The notes below the pieces were generated by a model that saw nothing but the letters and a program-made list of their open reading frames with translations, searched no databases and was not told the DNA's origin. Shown here piece by piece: positions 35,501 through 43,473 of a stretch of 64,000 nucleotides of DNA. The DNA is from Indibacter alkaliphilus LW1 (lineage in GTDB: Bacteria; Bacteroidota; Bacteroidia; Cytophagales; Cyclobacteriaceae), in assembly GCF_000295935.2 (NCBI RefSeq), contig NZ_ALWO02000036.1, positions 1-64,000 on the forward strand, read 5' to 3'. A program made the translations under genes and the position numbers. The number at the start of each line of letters is the position of its first letter. Position 1 is the stretch's first letter.

Positions 35501-38479
35501 ATGCGTAACAAAGGTGTCGTGGTGTTTTTGACATTGATTATTACAGCACTTTGTCTGTACTATCTGTCATTTACGTTTGTATCAAATAATATCAACCAAA
35601 AAGCTGTGGAATTTGCCACTGATGAGGTTGGGAATGTGGATTATTCCAGAAGGCAAGCCTACCTGGACTCAATTTACAGGGAGCCGGTTTACAGCTTCCT
35701 TGGGGCTAAATTCACATACAAAGAAATCAAAGAAACTGAACTTGGTCTTGGTCTTGACCTACAGGGAGGTATGCACGTGACTTTAGAGGTTTCTCCTGTT
35801 GAAATCCTAAAAGGTCTTTCAGGTAACAGCAAGGATGCCGCTTTCAATACAGCCCTTGACCGTGCTACAGAGGCAGCTAAAACAAGCAATGAAAAATTCG
35901 TCAATCTTTTCTATTCTCAATGGCAGCAGGCTGCATCCAATAGAAGATTGAGCGAGATCTTTGCTACAGCGGCAAACAGAGGCAGAATTTCATTGGATAC
36001 TTCCGATTCTGATATTTTGGGTATAATTGATGACGAAATCGAAAATGCCATCGAGCGTTCATTCAATATCCTTAGAACTAGGGTAGATAGATTTGGTACC
36101 TCCCAGCCAAATATTCAAAGAATCCAGGGTTCAGGAAGAATTCAGATAGAATTGCCAGGTGTGGATAACCCTGAAAGGGTAAGAAACCTTTTACAGGGAG
36201 TTGCCAAACTTCAATTCTGGGAAGTAGCAGAAATCAATGAGTATTTAAGTGAGCTTGAGGCCGTCAACAGCCTTTTGGTAGCTGAACAAAAATCGACTCC
36301 TAGCACTCCTTCATCAGATGACCAAGAAGAAGGCGAGGAGTCTGGCGAAGAAGAAGATTTAGCATCTGCACTTGAAAGGCAATTGGCAGAAGAGTCCGGG
36401 GAAGATTTCTCCTCTGAGATTTCTCCTATTTTCTCTCTGACAAGATCCAATCAGGGATTGGTCTATGAAGTAAGGGACACTGTAACCATCAACAGGCTAC
36501 TTGCCAGAGAAGATGTGAAGTCTCTTTTACCTAGAAATGTAAAATTCCTATGGTCTGTAAAGCCAATTGCTGAAGGCAATATGGAACTTCTGGAGCTATT
36601 TGGAATCAAATACAACAGAGCAAGTGACCAAGCGCTACTTGAAGGTGATGTGATCACAGATGCAAGACAAACCCTTGATCAGTCTTCCAGACCTGCTGTG
36701 AGCATGCAAATGAATGCGGACGGTGCCAGAAGATGGAGAAAACTCACTTCAGAAAATATCGGTAAGAGAATCGCTGTCGTATTGGATGACTATGTCTATA
36801 CTGCTCCGGTAGTACAGAGTGAGATTCCATCCGGACAATCAGAAATCACCGGTAATTTTACCATAGACGAAGCCAAAGATTTGGCCAATATCCTGAAATC
36901 AGGTTCACTTCCTGCACCTACCCGAATTGTGGAAGAGGCCATTATAGGTCCAACCTTGGGTAAAGAAGCGCTAAATCAAGGGTTGATTTCCATGGTTGCG
37001 GGCTTAGCATTGGTCGTATTGTTTATTGTGGCCTACTACGCTAAAGGCGGATTGGTAGCTATCGCAGCTTTGGTGTTCAACATCTTCTTTATCTTGGGGA
37101 TTCTCGCCCAATTAGGTGCAGCATTGACCTTACCAGGTATTGCAGGTATTGTACTGACCATTGGTATGTCTATAGATGCCAACGTATTGATATTTGAAAG
37201 GATCAAAGAGGAACTGAGAAACGGCGCAGGACTACTGGTAGCAATCAATCAGGGCTACAACAAAGCTTTCTCCGCAATTCTTGACTCTAACGTAACCACA
37301 TTCCTTACTGGGGCTATCCTTTACTCTTTGGGGCAGGGACCGGTTAAAGGTTTTGCCATCGTTTTGATGATCGGTATAGCATCATCTTTCTTCTCTGCGG
37401 TATTTATCACCAGGGTGATCGTAAGTTGGATGACAGCTAAGGGTGATAAGAGCAAGATTTCTTTTGATACACCAATTGCTAAAAATGTATTGAGTGAATT
37501 GAATATAGATTTCCTAAGCAAAAGAAAAGTTGCTTATCTGATTTCGACAGCTATTATCGTAGTAGGTATGGCGATTGCTGCGATCAATGGTCTGAAATTC
37601 GGTGTGGATTTCACAGGTGGTAGATCCTATATTGTGGAGTTTGCAGAACCTGTTTCTGCATCAGAATTAAAAATTGGCCTTGACAGCGAGTTTGATGGCT
37701 CTGTGGAAGTAAAAACTTATGGTGCAAACAACATCCTAAAAGTAACAACTTCCTACCTCATCAATGAAGATGATGATGCCTCAAATACGGAAGTAGAAAC
37801 TAAAGTCAGGGAGGGAATTGCTTCCGTACTTGGCTTAACCTTCACTACTGACGCCGAAAACCTCCAAGAAAGCCAGTATGCTATTACCGGTTCTTCCAAG
37901 GTAGGGGCTACCGTGGCAGATGATATCAAAAACTCTTCTGCCAGTGCCATGTTCTTTGCCCTGGTAGCCATCTTCCTTTACATCTTGTTGAGGTTCCGTA
38001 AATGGCAGTTCTCGCTGGGATCTATCATTGCCTTGGTGCATGACGTATTCTTTGTGATTGCGGCTTTTGCCATAGCCAGTGCTTTGGGAGCGACCTTCGA
38101 AATCGATCAGGTGTTTATTGCTGCTGTCTTGACCGTAGTAGGTTACTCTATCAATGATACCGTGATTGTATTTGACCGTATCAGAGAAAACATCAGCAAT
38201 AGAGGTACATCCAAATTGGTCAAGATGTTCAATGATGCCATCAATCAAACAATGGCCAGAACCTTGATCACTTCTGCTACTACTTTGATTGTGGTATTGG
38301 TCTTGTTGATTTTCGGTGGTGAAGTATTAAGAGGATTCTCCTTTGCATTGCTTATTGGTGTATTGGTAGGTACTTACTCTTCCATCTATATCGCTACACC
38401 TATCGTGGTAGATTTGATGAAGAGAGAACTGGAATCGGACAGTGCCTCTCAGGCAGCACCTGCCAAAAAGACTGCATAA
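35501..38479 (+). CDS. secDF: Protein translocase SecDF fusion
   Basis: 992 residues joining SecD and SecF, the proton-driven helper of Sec export. SecD holds one N-terminal membrane helix (about 5-25), the LGLDLQGGMHVTLEV motif (about 83), a periplasmic P1 region with an acidic linker (about 265-300), then PAPTRIVEEAIIGPTLG and five helices with GIVLTIGMSIDANVLIFERIKEELR (D and R for proton flow). SecF starts around residue 660 (LKFGVDFTGG) and ends with VGYSINDTVIVFDRIREN. Fusions are usual in Bacteroidota. A strong terminator follows. Confidence 0.97.
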   Translation: MRNKGVVVFLTLIITALCLYYLSFTFVSNNINQKAVEFATDEVGNVDYSRRQAYLDSIYREPVYSFLGAKFTYKEIKETELGLGLDLQGGMHVTLEVSPVEILKGLSGNSKDAAFNTALDRATEAAKTSNEKFVNLFYSQWQQAASNRRLSEIFATAANRGRISLDTSDSDILGIIDDEIENAIERSFNILRTRVDRFGTSQPNIQRIQGSGRIQIELPGVDNPERVRNLLQGVAKLQFWEVAEINEYLSELEAVNSLLVAEQKSTPSTPSSDDQEEGEESGEEEDLASALERQLAEESGEDFSSEISPIFSLTRSNQGLVYEVRDTVTINRLLAREDVKSLLPRNVKFLWSVKPIAEGNMELLELFGIKYNRASDQALLEGDVITDARQTLDQSSRPAVSMQMNADGARRWRKLTSENIGKRIAVVLDDYVYTAPVVQSEIPSGQSEITGNFTIDEAKDLANILKSGSLPAPTRIVEEAIIGPTLGKEALNQGLISMVAGLALVVLFIVAYYAKGGLVAIAALVFNIFFILGILAQLGAALTLPGIAGIVLTIGMSIDANVLIFERIKEELRNGAGLLVAINQGYNKAFSAILDSNVTTFLTGAILYSLGQGPVKGFAIVLMIGIASSFFSAVFITRVIVSWMTAKGDKSKISFDTPIAKNVLSELNIDFLSKRKVAYLISTAIIVVGMAIAAINGLKFGVDFTGGRSYIVEFAEPVSASELKIGLDSEFDGSVEVKTYGANNILKVTTSYLINEDDDASNTEVETKVREGIASVLGLTFTTDAENLQESQYAITGSSKVGATVADDIKNSSASAMFFALVAIFLYILLRFRKWQFSLGSIIALVHDVFFVIAAFAIASALGATFEIDQVFIAAVLTVVGYSINDTVIVFDRIRENISNRGTSKLVKMFNDAINQTMARTLITSATTLIVVLVLLIFGGEVLRGFSFALLIGVLVGTYSSIYIATPIVVDLMKRELESDSASQAAPAKKTA

Positions 38480-38658
38480 GGTCTACTGGTTTTTTATAAA
38501 AATAAGTAATGATGCCAGTTTGTTAACTGACTTATAAAATAGTCTGAATAGAAACTAATCGATATTCGAAATTGCTTGATATTCTATAAAGACAATCCTT
38601 GATACTAAGTTTCAAGTTTACTGGCAAAGCAACGTTTAATAAGATAATTTCATAAAGG

Positions 38659-38691
38659 AAAAGGAGTTGGAGTCATCCAGCTCCTTTTTTT
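38659..38691 (+). terminator. Rho-independent terminator after secDF
   Basis: A 13-base stem AAAAGGAGTTGGA (38659-38671) / TCCAGCTCCTTTT (38676-38688) with one wobble, loop GTCA, T run to 38691. It lies 180 bases past the secDF stop codon. The spacer 38480-38658 holds nothing else I can name. The hairpin overlaps the earliest possible start of the next ORF, which argues for a later start there. Confidence 0.88.
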
Positions 38692-38780
38692 GTGTCATTT
38701 TGCTTCAAAATTACCCTGTACAGGGGATTTTTTGGCTTTTATTTTTACACTACTTTTCAGGCTCATCAAAAGAAGGAATA

Positions 38781-39467
38781 TTGTTTGGTTTTTATCACTT
38801 TATAATAGGGTTAAGTTTAATCCTACTCCTCATTTTAAGACCCAAATTCGGGAAGAGAAGCAAAACCCAAATCAACCTTATCTCCATTACTCTTTTTGTG
38901 GTGTTGGTTCTCGAGTTGGCCGGGGCATATACTGCTTCCCAAAAAATCAACAATACGCTCTTGTACAATATAGGATGGATATATTTGGAGTCTTTTCTGC
39001 TCATTGCCTATTTTTATTCCCTCGAACAGTCCTTGGTATGGAGAAAAAGGACGGTACAGCTGACTGGCCTATTGTTCATCTGGGCAGTTCTTAACAGTCT
39101 TTTGTTTGAGCCCATTTCAGGTGCCTTACAGTATTATTCTTTATTTCCTTTTGGTGTTTTACTTATTGTATTATCCTGCCGACTAATCCGGCAGATTCTG
39201 ACACTGAGGATCGATCCTGAAAAAAAACTCATCTACATTCCGCACTTTTGGATAGGTTTCGTGGTACTTTTTTTTTATTTAGAAGCCCTGTTACTATTTG
39301 GAGCATACCAACTTTATCCGGAATTTGTAGTCAAAAATGTCAATATCATGTTTAATTTGAACAAGCTAATGGCAAGTTTGATGTATTTGGTATTTGGGTT
39401 TGCATTTATTCTACCCAATCTCCGGTCACCAATGACTAAAAGAGGTTCCATTCCCCTGTATTTCTAA
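38781..39467 (+). CDS. Polytopic membrane protein, paralogue A of a local family
   Basis: About 228 residues from TTG at 38781, preceded by AGAAGGA. The frame is open from 38643 but contains no ATG near the front, and the terminator covers its first part, so the start is uncertain. About six to seven membrane helices are seen. It shares three motifs with the gene at 39924 and the remnant at 41271: NSLxxxPIxxxxQxYS in the middle, IPxFWI(V/G) before the next-to-last helices, and MYLV(F/M)GxAF near the end. No named family recognised. It leads an operon-like trio with the CPPxC protein (28-base gap). Confidence 0.75.
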   Translation: MFGFYHFIIGLSLILLLILRPKFGKRSKTQINLISITLFVVLVLELAGAYTASQKINNTLLYNIGWIYLESFLLIAYFYSLEQSLVWRKRTVQLTGLLFIWAVLNSLLFEPISGALQYYSLFPFGVLLIVLSCRLIRQILTLRIDPEKKLIYIPHFWIGFVVLFFYLEALLLFGAYQLYPEFVVKNVNIMFNLNKLMASLMYLVFGFAFILPNLRSPMTKRGSIPLYF

Positions 39468-39495
39468 AAACATCCACATATAACACTTAAAAATC

Positions 39496-39915
39496 ATGAA
39501 CAGAAAAGAATTGGAAGCATTCAGAAAAGCCTATCAAAAGGCAGCCAAAAAAAGTATCAAGGCCAACAACGGCAAAGGAAAGCCCATAGAGGAGCAATCT
39601 GACTGGGTTTGGTTTGACAGGGATTCCATCCAAAAACTCTTAGATATGACTGATCCCAAAACCGGCGGAATCAAAATCTACTTCGGACAGTATGACAAGG
39701 AAAATGTAGAAATGCTTCCCCATGACAGAAAAAACAGAGAAGAATATGTAGGCAGGGTATCTGTGGCATTGGTGGCCTGTGACAAGACCGAAAAAGAATA
39801 CAAAGATATTTACAGTGAATTATCGTCTGAAACTGAACCAGAAAGTTTAAAAAGTGATGGTGGGATTAGCCCAATGAATGCCGGAGAATTATGCCCTCCT
39901 TCCTGTAATCCATAA
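39496..39915 (+). CDS. Small soluble protein with C-terminal CPPxC motif, paralogue 1
   Basis: 139 residues with no signal peptide and a basic N-terminus. A compact alpha/beta-looking domain is shared with the gene at 40703: WFDRDSIQKLL, TGGIKIYFGQYD (about 58-69) and GRVSVALVAC (about 87-97). After a variable acidic Ser/Glu-rich linker comes N-AGE-L and the ending CPPSCNP (Cys 133 and 137). Two membrane-protein genes flank it at 28 and 8 bases, so they probably work together. The motif could bind metal or haem, or act as a redox pair. No function known to me. Confidence 0.75.
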   Translation: MNRKELEAFRKAYQKAAKKSIKANNGKGKPIEEQSDWVWFDRDSIQKLLDMTDPKTGGIKIYFGQYDKENVEMLPHDRKNREEYVGRVSVALVACDKTEKEYKDIYSELSSETEPESLKSDGGISPMNAGELCPPSCNP

Positions 39916-39923
39916 TAAAGAAT

Positions 39924-40598
39924 ATGAGTTCAATAACGTGGTATAACGGGCTGATCATTCTGGGAATGTTGCTGAGTATTCCATACCTTTTTATGCCATC
40001 AAAGGAGTATAGGATTCAGCACATTATCGTGTTGATAAAACTAATAGTAATAAGTGCTACAGAAGTTAAGTTAAAACATTTGGGCAGCTTGGGAATCAAT
40101 AATTCTTTTATTGCCAACATAGGCTACCTGTCAATTGGTATTTCTTTGATTTTCCTTTATTTCTATTTCCTGATGGGTCGTAATAAATACATTCTTTTTC
40201 TTTGGATAATTTACCTCATTTTTATCCTTTTAAATTCTCTTTTTTCCCAACCTATTGCCACTTCCTTTCAGAATTACACTTGGGCTTTGAGTAGTATAAT
40301 GATTATTGGGATGAGTTTATATTTTTTTTACAGTATTTTTTCAAAAAATCTTTTTGAAGATAAAAACCTGATCTCAATCCCCTCTTTTTGGATCGTATCG
40401 TTTTTGATGTTTTTTTATGCCTGCACTTTCCTATATTTTCTTTCATTCAATTTTTCATATAAGGTCATGGACTTACAACTTTTTGATCAACTGAGATTTT
40501 TAATGAAAATTCTTGGGTCAAGCATGTACCTGGTCATGGGTTTGGCCTTTTATGCCCCTTTGATTTTCAAAAATTCTCCCACCTTAAAGTCAAAATAA
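39924..40598 (+). CDS. Polytopic membrane protein, paralogue B of a local family
   Basis: 224 residues with about seven helices, nearly the same length as paralogue A when that is started at 38781. The shared motifs are NSLFSQPIATSFQNYT (about 113-128), SIPSFWIVSFLMFFY (about 151-165) and SSMYLVMGLAFYAPL (about 202-216). No catalytic motif and no extracytoplasmic domain, which suggests a membrane-embedded sensor or a transport component. It follows the CPPxC gene by eight bases and ends before a bidirectional terminator. Confidence 0.8.
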   Translation: MSSITWYNGLIILGMLLSIPYLFMPSKEYRIQHIIVLIKLIVISATEVKLKHLGSLGINNSFIANIGYLSIGISLIFLYFYFLMGRNKYILFLWIIYLIFILLNSLFSQPIATSFQNYTWALSSIMIIGMSLYFFYSIFSKNLFEDKNLISIPSFWIVSFLMFFYACTFLYFLSFNFSYKVMDLQLFDQLRFLMKILGSSMYLVMGLAFYAPLIFKNSPTLKSK

Positions 40599-40669
40599 AT
40601 TCAATAAACTGATTATCAACAGGAAAATTGACCTCCAATGACAATTTAGTAATTTTAACAATTTAACAA

Positions 40670-40693
40670 AAAAGCTACTTAATAGTAGCTTTT
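40670..40693. terminator. Bidirectional terminator between convergent genes
   Basis: Perfect 10-base stem AAAAGCTACT (40670-40679) / AGTAGCTTTT (40684-40693) with loop TAAT and A/T runs on both sides. It lies between the stop codons of membrane paralogue B (+) and the second CPPxC gene (-). Confidence 0.85.
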
Positions 40694-40702
40694 AGTTTGA
40701 AA

Positions 40703-41116
40703 TTAAAGTTTTGCGGCTTCTAAGATATCTTCCTCTGCATTTTTAGCTATTTCGTATTCCCAAGTTGGGGGAGGCATGCAAAATGGAGGACAAATTGTAC
40801 CACCATTTATAAAGCTTTCAACATGGGGAACTTCATCTACCTTACAAGGAGCTAAAGCTACAGTTAGCTTTCCTATTAATTTTTCTTTGACATTTTCTAG
40901 TCCAGTAGGAATCGTATCTTCATCATATTGAGCGAAGAAAATTCTTACACCACCTTCTTTTTCATCAGTTAATTTTAATAAATTTTCCACCTGACTTCTA
41001 CTAAACCATATTGATAAAGTTTGCTGCTTTATTGGATTTCCTTGTACATCAACTGCGGCCAAACCTCTACCAATACTTTTAAGATAATTCATTCTCATTT
41101 TTTTGATCTTGTTCAT
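40703..41116 (-). CDS. Small soluble protein with CPPxC motif, paralogue 2
   Basis: 137 residues, homologous to the protein at 39496: IWFSRSQVENLL, EGGVRIFFAQYD (about 54-65) and GKLTVALAPC (about 81-90) align with the same blocks there. The CPPFC motif is at Cys 109 and 113. Unlike paralogue 1 it is followed by 24 more residues with CMPPPTWEYEI and an acidic helix. It is encoded on the opposite strand to its relatives and ends at the bidirectional terminator. The pair implies a local duplication with inversion of one copy. Confidence 0.75.
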   Translation of the reverse strand: MNKIKKMRMNYLKSIGRGLAAVDVQGNPIKQQTLSIWFSRSQVENLLKLTDEKEGGVRIFFAQYDEDTIPTGLENVKEKLIGKLTVALAPCKVDEVPHVESFINGGTICPPFCMPPPTWEYEIAKNAEEDILEAAKL

Positions 41117-41270
41117 ATTAAATAGGTTTTAGTGAAATTAAATGTAAAAATATTTGTTTATCTCAGCAAGAATATTTGAGAAATTTTGAAATTTAAAAAA
41201 AATTCGTTATTAATAGGCTAAACGAACTACTTAATTATTTTAAAATATATAGGAAATTATAGTATCTAAA

Positions 41271-41800
41271 CTATTCAAAACTCCCAAAACAATTCACTCT
41301 TCCATAATCTTTTGTTTGTTCATGCGGAGACCTTGCTTTTACTCTATTTTTTTACCCTCATCTTCAAGCAAAAAAAAGTGACACTCAGAATTTTTATTTC
41401 GGGATTGTTATTGGTGGTCTGGGCATTGATCAATTCACTTTTCTATCAGCCTATCACAGAGGTTTTCCAAACTTATTCTCTGATCCCATCTGCTATCGTC
41501 TTGATCCTATGCTGCATACATTTCTTTTATTTGATCATCAAGGATAATCAATACTAAAACGAAAATATAGTAGCAATACCCTCATTTTGGATAGTGACCG
41601 CAATCATGTTTTTTTATTCATGCTCTTTGCTGTTTTTTGCCTCAATACCCTTGGTCAATATGGATAACCTTGATTTGATATACGGAATTTATAATCTTAT
41701 CAGGGCATTAAGTGTTTTGATGTATTTGGTGATGGGCCTGGCTTTTTATGCTCCGTTGGTTTTTAAAAGCGAAAATATTTCAGATACATCAATTTCATGA
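41271..41800 (+). pseudogene. Decayed third copy of the membrane-protein family
   Basis: The translation lines up with the paralogues at 38781 and 39924: NNSLFHN...LLLLYFF, then NSLFYQPITEVFQTYS, AIPSFWIVTAIMFFY and LMYLVMGLAFYAPLVF. It is broken twice. The first helices are missing, since the frame is closed by TAA at 41267-41269 just ahead of the homologous part, with no ATG. An in-frame TAA at 41555-41557 also splits it between KDNQY and NENIVAIPSFW. Two shorter products starting at 41312 (TTG) and 41594 are conceivable but unlikely to work. The sensor-kinase gene follows after 163 bases. Confidence 0.8.
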
Positions 41801-41963
41801 CCCAGAGGTATTGAACTTACATTTATTGCTTTTTATACCCCAATTTTCATCCTTTGATCAAATTCTTTTGCAGGGAAAATAAAATTTGAGGATAAAACCA
41901 TAATTTAAAGGGTTGATTGTCCTTTCTATTTAATCCCCTGTGGTTCCCTTATAGCATTTACCA

Positions 41964-42719
41964 ATGGAAAATAACGGTTCAGATCTGTTTGTAATCATTC
42001 TTTTGGGCTTTTTTCTAATGCTCTTGATGGTTTCTTTTATTGTCATCATGGTCATCTATCACAGGCAACGCCAACTGGAGAACCGGCAAAAAGTAGCCTC
42101 AATGAAGGCTGAATTTGAAAATACAATCCTGAATGTAGAAAAGGAAATTCAGGAAGATACCCTTTCGCATGTGGGAAGAGAGCTCCACGACAATATCGGA
42201 CAAATGCTTTCTCTTGCCAAAATAAATTTTGCCAGATCCAAACCTGAATCAATATCTGAAGGAAGAAATATCATCAATCAGGTGATCAAAGAAATCAGAG
42301 GCCTTTCCAAATCCTTGAATTTGGACTGGGTAGAATCTATCAACATGGAAGATTTTATCAAAAGGGAATTGGAAAAACTTGAAGCAGCAGAATTCTGTCA
42401 GACAGATTTTTCAATAGAAGGCGAACCACTCAGCCTGAAAAAGGACGAAAAACTGATCTTGATCAGAATTATACAAGAAGCTTTAAATAATGCCATCAAA
42501 CACGCCAATCCAAACACAATCTCAATAACCATTAAAAATGAAAATGATAGCAAACTCATTTTAATACAGGATGATGGAATTGGTTTTGACACAGCTAACA
42601 AAAGCGAAGGCTCAGGTATGGCCAATTTTAAGAAAAGAATGAAAATGCTGGGCGGGGACTTTCAAATAGACTCTGAACAGGACAAGGGCACACTCATCAA
42701 ACTTTACTTGCCAAAATAA
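41964..42719 (+). CDS. Sensor histidine kinase (HisKA_3) without a sensor domain
   Basis: 251 residues: one membrane helix (about 8-31), a short coiled linker, then HisKA_3 with phospho-acceptor His75 in GRELHDNIGQ and a HATPase with IIQEALNNAIKHA (N box), DDGIGFD and SGMANFKKRM. Only about seven residues precede the membrane helix, so no signal-binding domain exists in the chain itself. This makes the polytopic proteins encoded just upstream plausible sensor partners. The response regulator gene follows after 51 bases. Confidence 0.93.
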   Translation: MENNGSDLFVIILLGFFLMLLMVSFIVIMVIYHRQRQLENRQKVASMKAEFENTILNVEKEIQEDTLSHVGRELHDNIGQMLSLAKINFARSKPESISEGRNIINQVIKEIRGLSKSLNLDWVESINMEDFIKRELEKLEAAEFCQTDFSIEGEPLSLKKDEKLILIRIIQEALNNAIKHANPNTISITIKNENDSKLILIQDDGIGFDTANKSEGSGMANFKKRMKMLGGDFQIDSEQDKGTLIKLYLPK

Positions 42720-42770
42720 GTAGTTTATACTATCTTTTCCGTTGTATTAATCACTCCCCACAAAAAATTT

Positions 42771-43397
42771 ATGATAAGGATAGCACTGGCAGATGATCAT
42801 AAGATGTTTGCTATGGGAATCAAAGGGCTTTTAGAAGAGGAAGACGACTTTGAAGTCAGGGCCATTTTCCACAATGGGAAAGATCTCGTGGAATATATCC
42901 AAAAGAATCATGTGGATATCATTCTCACGGACATGAATATGCCCAAGTTGGACGGAATGGGTGTTATTTCTATTATCAAAAAGAAACAGCCAAGGTCTAA
43001 AATCATCGTCCTATCCATGTATGACGACCCCCTAATTTATGAAAAAGCCATCAAGGCTGGAGCTGATGCCTACGTCCTGAAGGGTTCAGACCCTGATGAA
43101 TTAATTTATACCGTGCGGGAGGTTTTTGAAGGATCCTATATCCTGGATTACAAAAGAGTGGAGTTTCAGAATGAGCCTGATGGATACCCAGATCATTTCA
43201 AAGAGAAATTTAAACTCTCAAGAAGGGAGACAGAAATACTTAGGCTCATCAAGGATGGAAAAATGAATAAGGAAATCGCTGAACTCTTAAGCCTTAGCCA
43301 ACATACAGTGGAGTCTCACAGAAAAAAAATCCATAGCAAGCTAGGGGTGAGTACCGCGGTGGAATTGGTGAAAAAAGCTTTGGAGATGAAAATTTAA
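42771..43397 (+). CDS. NarL/LuxR-family response regulator
   Basis: 208 residues. Receiver domain (1 to about 120): acidic DDH near residues 8-10, phospho-acceptor Asp in IILTDMNMPKLDG (about 55) and Lys in YVLKGSDPDE (about 105). The GerE-type HTH (about 145-205) carries LSRRETEILRLIKDGKMNKEIAELL and SQHTVESHRKKIHSKLG. Cognate to the kinase upstream. No operator could be assigned. Confidence 0.95.
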   Translation: MIRIALADDHKMFAMGIKGLLEEEDDFEVRAIFHNGKDLVEYIQKNHVDIILTDMNMPKLDGMGVISIIKKKQPRSKIIVLSMYDDPLIYEKAIKAGADAYVLKGSDPDELIYTVREVFEGSYILDYKRVEFQNEPDGYPDHFKEKFKLSRRETEILRLIKDGKMNKEIAELLSLSQHTVESHRKKIHSKLGVSTAVELVKKALEMKI

Positions 43398-43448
43398 AAA
43401 AAGAGTCCTGAGCAACGTATTTGCAATATCCCGAACTCTTCAAATTAA

Positions 43449-43473
43449 AAAAGCCGACATCAAGCCGGCTTTT
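43449..43473. terminator. Bidirectional terminator
   Basis: Perfect 8-base stem AAAAGCCG (43449-43456) / CGGCTTTT (43466-43473) between the regulator gene (+) and the cysteine desulfurase gene (-), overlapping the latter's stop codon by two bases. Confidence 0.8.

Noticed and set aside
43398-43448. A further hairpin (AAGAGT/ACTCTT) upstream of the bidirectional terminator
   Set aside because: The arms are only six bases with a long loop; the 43449-43473 stem is much stronger.
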